A stretch of DNA of 64,000 bases from Echria macrotheca (Eukaryota > Ascomycota > Sordariomycetes > Sordariales > Schizotheciaceae): positions 186,001 to 250,000 of the forward strand of contig MU839850.1 of NCBI GenBank assembly GCA_030411725.1. The letters are read 5' to 3'. The notes under the pieces were generated by a model. It saw only the letters and a program-made list of their open reading frames with translations, was not told the DNA's origin and did no database searches. Both the position numbers and the translations under genes were made by a program. Below are positions 56,919 through 64,000 of the stretch, in pieces; the stretch's first letter is position 1, and each line of letters starts with the position of its first letter.

Positions 56919-59207
56919 TCACTCCGCCTCGGTAAGCCCCGTCAACCCGCCCGCCAGCCCGTGCATCCGCCTCCCCAACAAATCATCCGAGCTCGCCAGC
57001 TTGACCAGCGACGAATCATCCCTCGTCCTCACCCTCTTCTTCTTCCTCTGACCCATATTCTTCGCCCGCTTCCCACCATTCGTCAGAGTCAGAGGAGTCT
57101 CCGATCCAGCAGCAGCCTCAGTAGACTCGCCGTCGCCAGACCCCTCTTCCGTCTTAACAACCGGCTTCTTGTCCTCCACAATCGACCGCCCCCTCGCCCT
57201 CGTCATGCTCATCTCCAGCGGCCGGTCCTCGTCCCCGCTCGATTCCTGCCGCGCATGGTGTCTCTTGCTGCTATTATTCCGCGCGGCGGCGGCCCTGGTC
57301 TCGCGCTCCTTCCGCTCGGCCGCGTCGCTGAACACGTCCTCGATCCAGTGCGCCACCCGGTCGATCAGCCCCCAGGCGGGCGGGTAGATGGTCGGGAACT
57401 GCAGGAAGCCGTGGCTGATGCCCGGGATGAGCGTCATCTCGGCCACGTCCTTCTCGTTGAACCCCTCCGTCAGGGCGTCCGATTCCCGGTATTCCAGTCT
57501 GGTTCCGCCGCTGGCCATCTGCGCGGCCTTGACGCGGCGCAGACGGCCCGCAAACACGACCGTGTCGTCCACCAGCGGGTCACGCTCGCCCGTCAGGAAG
57601 TACGTCTTGGGGAAGCGCGCGAGAAGGACGTCGGGCGCCAGGATGGGCGACAGCAGGTAATCCCGGCTGAAGTCGGGCCTGTTATGAGGACCGACATAGA
57701 GAATAATCATGGCACGCATCATCTCCGGAGTCAAGACGCGGTCGTTGAAGTATGAGATCATCGAAGATGTGGCCAGTCGCGTGCGCATGGGCTCGGGGTG
57801 GTGCGATGCGGTTGGCTTGCGACGCTCGACATCGGGGGTCGGCAACGGCCTAATATCCTGGGTCTGACGCCAGGTCGAAGGCCCCGAATGGGCATATTCA
57901 GGGGCTGGACCACTTGCATGATCCGGCGTCGCCGCAGGCTCAACCAACTCGGGCAGAGGGGCGGATCGCGGCTTGGCTGGAGGGCTTTCCTCTTCATCGT
58001 CCGACTGATGAGGCGTGCCGACGAGATCGTTGTACTGGTTAGTTTTGCGCCGGATGATGCGCTTGTTCGTCCCGCGCATCCTGCGGTCCTTGATCAGTGC
58101 CATCTGCTCATCCGACATCCAGCTGCCAATGTTCATGTCGAGAGCGGGATAAAAAAGCAGGAGACCATCCGGAACCGGGAGGTCTGTTTGCCCCTGAAAC
58201 CGACGTATCGGCGAAGAGCCGCTCTCGACAACCATCAGTGTCATCGACGTCGCGAGCGTTCCTCCCGCGCTGTCTCCCGTCACCACAACCCTGGGCACTT
58301 CCTTGCCCGACAGGCCAATACAGCGTCCGCGGGTGTGGATTATGGTCGTATACACGTCGTAGCATTCGTTCAGCGCGTAGGGGTATGGATATTCCGGCGC
58401 CTTCTTGTAATCCAAGCTCAGTATCGGCAGACCCGTCTTGGCGGCCCAGGCGAACAACTTGTCCTCATTACACCTCGGGTCCATGGCAACGTAGCCACCT
58501 CCAGGGATGTCGAGCACGATCTTATTGTGGTACGCCAGATCCGAGAGCGGTCCGTCGAAATAGAGCCAGCCGGAGACGGGCTCCTTGTAGTCACTGGTCG
58601 ACGGCCTCGGGATGCGAATGGCACGCGGCGGCCACTTCATGAAGCGCGGCCGCATGAGACCCTGGAAGAAGCGCAGATACGGCGAGCTGTTCCCCTTGTT
58701 CCAGCTCACGCGCAGGTGCTCGACAGTAATATTTCCCCGCACCTTGCGCACCTTTTCATCGGCCTTCTCGGCGGCCACCATGTAGAAGACGGAGAAGACA
58801 ATGCTGGCCAGGTCGCGAAGCCACTTGTTTCGGATCTTCATGGCTGTCCAGAAGCCGGCGTCGAGAGCGGTGAGCACCCAGGTGGCGCGGAAGTAGGTGG
58901 CATCGTACATGTTGGCCATGGGTTCGGGGCTCGCGAGGCCGACGAGGGTGCTGAAGTTGCGGGCGGCGTAGAGATAGATCATGGTCATGACCACGGTTTG
59001 CCATGCCGTCAGCCGCCTGCTAAGCAGGCGCGAGAAGATGCGGGCGATGGGTGGGCCATGTTTGTTGCCCCTGCGGTCGTCAGTCGGGATCAGGACGAGA
59101 AAAAGGGAGGTTTACCTGACAAGATAGGCAGACCAGAAGCCAATGACAGCCAGGACTTGGAGTCGGCGAGACTTGACCGACGGTCTCCCGAGGACGTGGT
59201 CTATCAT
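56919..59207 (-). CDS. Hormone-sensitive-lipase-like alpha/beta hydrolase, membrane-linked
   Basis: Exons are 59116-59207 and 56919-59070, joined in frame to 747 residues. The start MIDHVLGRPSVKSRRLQVLA leads into a hydrophobic segment (VIGFWSAYLV), and a second one lies near 50-75, so the protein is probably anchored to a membrane or lipid droplet. The oxyanion motif is IPGGGYV (about 219-225; usually HGGG in bacterial HSL enzymes). The nucleophile is Ser 298 in GDSAGG. Asp in TGERDPLVDDTV and His in GISHGFLQFP complete the triad. Between nucleophile and acid lies a long Ser/Pro/Glu-rich insertion (about 395-470), as in the regulatory insert of HSL. The C-terminal about 150 residues are basic and disordered, with KRAKNMGQRKKKRVR. 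Likely a neutral lipid or sterol-ester hydrolase; the substrate is not deducible. Confidence 0.82.
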
Positions 59208-60157
59208 GGTAAGCTGCACAACATGGGCGTTGTGGAAATAAGCAAGGCAGGGAGTATGTGCTGCTTAAAACGAAACTGACAAGACGGCAGACTCGGGCTT
59301 GACAGGTTTCCGCTAATGCTGGGCCGGCAGGGTAAAACAATGAAGCGCGCATAGGCGCGGGTTTGAGGCTCACGAGACCGCATGGTCACGGAATGCTGGA
59401 AGCGGTCGCAAACAGGCACGAATCATTGCCGTCGCAGGTCTGACATGTGAAGGTGGGTGTGGGTGCCACCGGTGCCACCAGAGCCAGTCCGCATTGGGCC
59501 CCAGGACGGCAAGCCGGAGACCCACGGCGGAACACGCGGGGGCGGGGGCGGGGTCGCGCACACACCACTTCGGCCATCTGGCCAGCTCCGAAGCCTTTTG
59601 GTTCGAGTCCCAAACAATAGGGATAGTGAGTGTCCATGATTTTGATGTTGAATCTTTCTCCGCACGGCCGTTGGCCTAGCTCGGGCTGACACAGTGCGGA
59701 ATACGTACATGGCCAACCCAAAGCTGGGCTGCAGCTGCGGCTCCAAGATTGGCTCCAGCCCGATGCATCTTTCTGGCTTCGAGAAGCCGAGCGGCAACTT
59801 CACGCCAACAAGCCGCAGCACCTAGCCGTGGCGTAACTGAGCCACAAGGCGGAGAGAACAGGCCTGAAGAAGTGCAGGTAAAGATGCTTGTTTTGTGCAA
59901 GAGAGGATGGTTCTGTGGCCATGGCTAAATACAGGGCCTGTGGTCCGTGTGCTCCTGCTATCCCACGGGGGTGCTCCTTCCCAGCCTAACAGGCCGCTTC
60001 TACCTGTCGGGTGAACGGACGAGGCGAGGCTGCCAGACGGCGATGATTGAAGTGCTTGATTGGTGTTGTCGAAGATAGGCTGCCTCCAGACAGCGCACTA
60101 AACTCTCCCGCTTCCACAGATTGTCCGTGAGTTTGCTCTCGCTGCCCAACAACCGCC
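59208..60157. other. Intergenic upstream of lipase-like and NACHT genes
   Basis: About 950 bases between two divergent starts. It contains a copy of the dispersed repeat (59883-59998) and a T-arm-like word near 59600 that does not form a tRNA. No gene is recognised. Confidence 0.4.
59883..59998 (+). repeat. Dispersed repeat, copy B
   Basis: Starts GATGCTTGTTTTGTGCAAGA, then GGCTAAATACAGGGCC, GGGGGTGCTCCTTCCCAG and CCTAACAGGCCG. It is related to copies at 28319 and 49747. It ends about 160 bp upstream of the NACHT-ankyrin start codon, same orientation. Confidence 0.55.
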
Positions 60158-63100
60158 ATGGCTATGATACTACCTCCTCAGTCCTCTGCGACTCCAGTAT
60201 CGCCTGAAAGGCAGCTCAATCAGGCGGTGGACGAATTCCAGAGCATTCTGACAGAGAACCAACGGACGGCGCTCAAAAAGATAAAATCGGTCCCGGACGC
60301 AGATGCCGTGCTCGTGTTCACCGCAGAGCTGGACTACTCCAGCCGACCGAGAAAAGGTCGCAGCATCGCTACCAGGCTGCATTCGGTCCTCCAGTCTGTC
60401 CGAGAATTCTCTGCAGTCATCGATACATTCGTCTCATCAAATCCAGAAATAGCCGCTCTGATATGGGGAAGCGTCAAGCTCACCATCCAGGTATGCTGTG
60501 GGGAAAGCCAAGACCCTGATGCGAGCCGCTAACTCAAACACGATTGCGACCAACTTCACATCTTACTATGAAGCACTCTCCCACCTCTTTATGAGTTTCG
60601 CGACGCACTGTCCACGATTCGCCGAGTACCAGGTCCTGTATCCGACTTCAACCCGGCTTCAAGCAGCCCTGTGCAATTTCCACGCGTCCATCATCCGTTG
60701 CTGCAAGCATGCAATAGAGGCAGTCCAACGACCTTGTTTGTCGCTCCAGGGCGTCTATCCCAGATTCTGTCGCTAACTGGTCCAAGGGAGCACCCAGCTC
60801 TTCAACGCTCTCTGGCGGTCTTTTGAGCAGGAATTTAGGTCCGATATCAGCAGTGTTCAGTGGTGCGGCAAGGAAGTAAGAAGAGAAATAGACCTCGCCA
60901 AGGCACACGCCGACCGCCAAGACCAAGAGCTCCGGAGAAAGGAAAGCGAGGCAGCAACTGGACGCTGGCGCAGGGTCCAAGACGTACTGTTTCGGACGGA
61001 AAGCGGGCTTGATACCATCAAAGAAGGCCAGCTGCAGCAAGATAAACGTCGATCAAGTAAAGTTCTCTGTTTCTTTCTGCAGATTTACGCCTGACATGCT
61101 ACAGGAGAGCGAAGGCGCCAGCTACTCGATTCGTTATCTTCTTACGAATATCTTCCTCCGTTCAAGCGCGCTTGCAAAGCGCGGCACTGTGGTACAGCAC
61201 AATGGGTATTCCAGACGGACGAGTTTCAGCGATGGAAAGCAGGTGCCAGGTCTCCTTGGATCTGGTGCTCGGGAAAGCGTAAGCTCTTCCCAAAATCGGT
61301 TTTAGTAGCCTGCTAATATTTGCAGTCGGATCTGGCAAGACGATTCTTATGTTCGTACCCTACTTCCCGGTGCCTCACCATGTCATCCAGAGCGCACCTA
61401 CTAATATGTCAACTTATAGGGCAAGTGCGGTCAACCACGTCTTGACTCACAAGAGTGGGCCCGGCGAAATCGTCGCCTTCTTCTTCCCTCAGCTCGATGA
61501 CCCCCAGTCGTTATGTGCGGAAACCGTCATACGATCTATTATCCGGCAATCAATCGACCCGGTGACGCTCTCCGGGGAAATGGAGGCCGACCTGGCGGAA
61601 CTGTATCAGAAACCGTCCACCGGGCTCGTCGAATTGACAGCTCTTCTCCAGCAGAGAGTCGCGCAGTCGAAAATGTTCTACATATTCATCGACGCCTTGG
61701 ATGAGTTCGAGCCTACAGAGAGACGTGCTATTCTTGAAGTCCTAGTGTCCCTTGGCTCAAGTGGATCATGCCTCAGAGTATTCCTTGCGGGCCGTGAGAG
61801 CCTAAGTCTGGAACTCAAAGGCAAACTCGCCGGCATGGAACGTGTATCGATGGCATCATCGGGAGCAGATACCGATATTGCTCTCTACATTGAAGAGGCA
61901 CTTCGAGAAAGAATACAGAACCAAGAACTCATCGTCGGAGACGAATCTCTTGTCTTGGACATAAAGCAAGCCTTGGTAACACATGCGGAGGGGATGTATG
62001 TTGCCAAGCCTCCCTCTCTACAGCTTCCACTGACAGCTAAGGTTTCTTTGGGTCACCTTTCTGATAGACGAACTCTGTGCCCAGCATTGCGACGACGACA
62101 TTCGTAATGCCATGGGATGCCTTCCGAAGACCCTAACAGAGACGTTCAATCGCGCGCTGTTGCGGATAGTTGCACGACGGAAGGCCCCAGTCGCCGGGAA
62201 AACGTTTTCTTGGGTGACCGTAGCGAAACGGCATCTAACGTTAGAGGAACTCCGCGAAGCCATATCCATAGATATTGGCCAATCGTACTCGCAAGCCGGG
62301 CGGCTGGTTAACGGTATCGATCAACTCGCGACATGGTGTGAAAATCTCATCCATGTTGAGGAAGAGGAGAAGACGGTGCAATTCGCTCATCCGGTCATTC
62401 ACAAGTTCATCGTTGATGGGCCGGTGGGACCACAATTCACAGACTTCTGCTTCAACCCAGCAGGCGCAGATCACCATGCCGGCGAAATATGCGTCACGTA
62501 TCTTCATTTCAACGACTTCAAGACGACTCTAGCTCGGCGACAGCGACCAATTCCGGTTCATCCACTTGGAATGGCGAAATTGGCGTTGTCGCGCCACTTA
62601 AAGGTACCAAGTTCTGTCTCAGGAACTGGCTTCAGTCTAAAGCAGGACAAAAGCAAGACAGAGCTAGATGTCGGCGTTCTGACCAGCTACGAAAGGAGGG
62701 ACGCAGAGGACACGCGGAAAAAGCTGCAGCAGAGTTATCCTTTCCTCCGCTATGCGTCGGTACACTGGGTATCGCATACCAGAAGATTCCGGAAGGACTC
62801 TTCCACGACGTGGAAGCTGTGGCTTCAAATGGTCATTGATGGGCACGACCTAGCGATTAGACCCTGGCCGGAACAGCAACAGTTCAATGCTCTGGATCCC
62901 GACCTACTAGCCTGGAGTTTACAATCACGGCACTATGCATTAATACGCCATATTCAGAGTTGCGGCGGGATATCCGAGCCGGAAAAGCTCCAGGATATAT
63001 GGAGTTTAGCAGGTGAAGGTGATATTGAATTGCTTGACGTTCTTCTCGAAGGTGAATCCTCGCTTCGGATGCCAAGCACAGCCCTCCGGAGAGCTTCTAA

Positions 63101-64000
63101 GGACGGCTACCTCGCAATTGTTGAGCGACTACTTACAGCTGGGGCAGACGTCAACGCTGTCCCTGGTGTTGAAATTGGCCGAACTGCTCTACAAGCGGCG
63201 TCCGAGGACGGCCGCCTCGCAGTTGTTGGGCGATTACTTATAGCCGGAGCCGACGTCAACGCAGGCCCTGCGGAATCTCACGGCCGAACTGCTCTACAAG
63301 CGGCTTCTGGGGGCGGCCACCTCGCAGTTGTTGAGCGACTACTTGCAGCTGGAGCCGACATCAACGCTAGCCCTGCTGAATCATACGGCCTAACTGCTCT
63401 ACAAGCGGCGTCCGAGGGCGGCCACATTACAGTTGTTGAGCGATTACTTACAGCCGGAGCCGACGTCAACGCAGGCCCTGCGGAATCTCACGGCCAAACT
63501 GCTCTACAGGCGGCTTCCGGGGGCGGCCACCTCGCAGTTGTTAAGCGATTACTTATACGCGGAGCCGACGTCAATGCTGGCCCTGCTAAATTCGGCCGAA
63601 CTGCTCTGCAAGCAGCTTCTTGGGGCGGCCACCTCACAGTTATTAAGCAACTGCTTAGAGCTGGAGCTGCCGTTAATGCTAGCCCTACTAAATATTACGG
63701 CCTAACTGCTCTACAAGCAGCTTCTTGGGGTGGCCACCTCATAGTTATTAAGCAACTGCTTAAAGCCGGAGCCGATGTTAATACTGGCCCTGCTGAATAT
63801 TATGGCCGTACTGCTCTACAAGCGGCTTCTGGGGGTGGCCACCTTGAAGTTGTTGAGCGATTGCTTATAGCCGGAGCCGCCGTTAATGCTAGCCCTGCTA
63901 AATATCATGGCCGAACTGCTCTACAAGCAGCTTCTGAGGGCGGCTACCTCGTAGTTGTTGAGCGACTACTTGCAGCCGGAGCCGACGTGAACGCTGGCCC
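60158..64000 (+). CDS. NACHT-ankyrin STAND protein (fungal NLR), truncated by window end
   Basis: NLR-type sensor: N-terminal helical domain, NACHT ATPase, ankyrin array. Exons are 60158-60490, 60543-60735, 60787-61056, 61105-61278, 61326-61350, 61420-61995 and 62042-64000+. Except for the first junction all are canonical and in frame. The N-terminal domain (EFQSILTENQRTALKKIKSV, then LHSVLQSVREFSAVIDTFVS, later FEQEFRSDISSVQ) resembles the domain (DUF7708-like, from memory) seen in other fungal NACHT proteins. The P-loop is GKLGSGKT (exon 4/5 junction); Walker B is IFIDALDEFEP. A winged-helix region (HLTLEELREAISIDI) precedes FAHPVIHKFIV. Ankyrin repeats of 35 residues start near 63070 and are still open at the edge. 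The intron 1 acceptor lacks AG (see findings). The 25-base exon 5 is required for the P-loop. Confidence 0.8.
63070..64000 (+). repeat. 105-bp tandem ankyrin-coding repeats
   Basis: Units carry TALQAASxGGHLxVVxRLL and AGADVNAGPAE. The word ACTGCTCT recurs at 105-base spacing (63181-63190, 63286, 63391, 63496), once at 102 (63598), then 105 again (63703). At least eight units lie in the window, and the array continues past its end. Nucleotide identity between the first units is high. Later units carry C-to-T differences. Confidence 0.85.

Noticed and set aside
57798..59279. 493-codon plus-strand frame opposite the lipase-like gene
   Set aside because: Antisense shadow of a strong minus-strand gene with HSL motifs.
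59560..59640. tRNA-like T-arm word GGTTCGAGTCCC
   Set aside because: The stem does not close with a seven-base loop, and no D-arm, anticodon arm or acceptor stem is found at the right distances.
60721..60790. In-frame stop TAA in the NACHT gene, taken at first as a pseudogene lesion
   Set aside because: It lies inside a 51-base intron (60736-60786) with GTTTGT donor, GCTAAC branch and AAG acceptor; splicing restores the conserved sequence.

Overview
The window looks like nuclear chromosomal DNA of a filamentous ascomycete, most likely a sordariomycete. The genes carry short introns (about 45-125 bp) with GT..AG ends and CTAAC/CTGAC-like branch sites. Spacing is fungal, codons are GC-biased, and the content is typical: mitochondrial ribosomal protein, Cox18, HET-domain protein, Zn2Cys6 regulator, NACHT-ankyrin protein. 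The order is my inference from protein resemblance recalled from memory; no search was possible. I see no rRNA, credible tRNA, CRISPR array or intact transposon.

Layout. 1-9 kb is a compact housekeeping block: RFC5 (-), mitochondrial L16 (-), COX18 (+), a Pep12-type SNARE (-) and NDC1 (+). Two divergent pairs (L16/COX18 and PEP12/NDC1) share short promoters. 9-15 kb is gene-poor: a glycoside hydrolase 28 fragment, a 291-bp inverted-repeat element, and two paralogous small membrane-protein genes. 15-25 kb has DLT1 (+), a glycine-zipper/histidine-rich protein (+), a frameshift-broken coiled-coil gene (-), and an 850-residue conserved ascomycete protein (-) with a long pyrimidine-rich leader. 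26.8-28 kb holds an O-methyltransferase gene that has lost its SAM-binding core.

31-37 kb has an FAD-dependent phenol hydroxylase-like monooxygenase (+) and adenine deaminase AAH1 (-), with an assembly gap of ten N between them. Then comes about 8.6 kb of GC-rich DNA without a convincing gene, ending at a Zn2Cys6 regulator (+, 45.7-48.3 kb). 50-60 kb carries a HET-domain protein, kynurenine formamidase, glutamate decarboxylase (five exons) and a hormone-sensitive-lipase-like hydrolase. The right end is a NACHT protein with a homogenised ankyrin array running off the window.

The genes do not form one pathway. The main theme outside the housekeeping block is an accessory, allorecognition-like layer: HET and NACHT-ankyrin genes, decayed secondary-metabolism and CAZyme genes, and a short dispersed repeat found upstream of the HET gene, the NACHT gene and the broken methyltransferase. 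Exon coordinates given below were joined by hand, checking that reading frame is kept across every junction.
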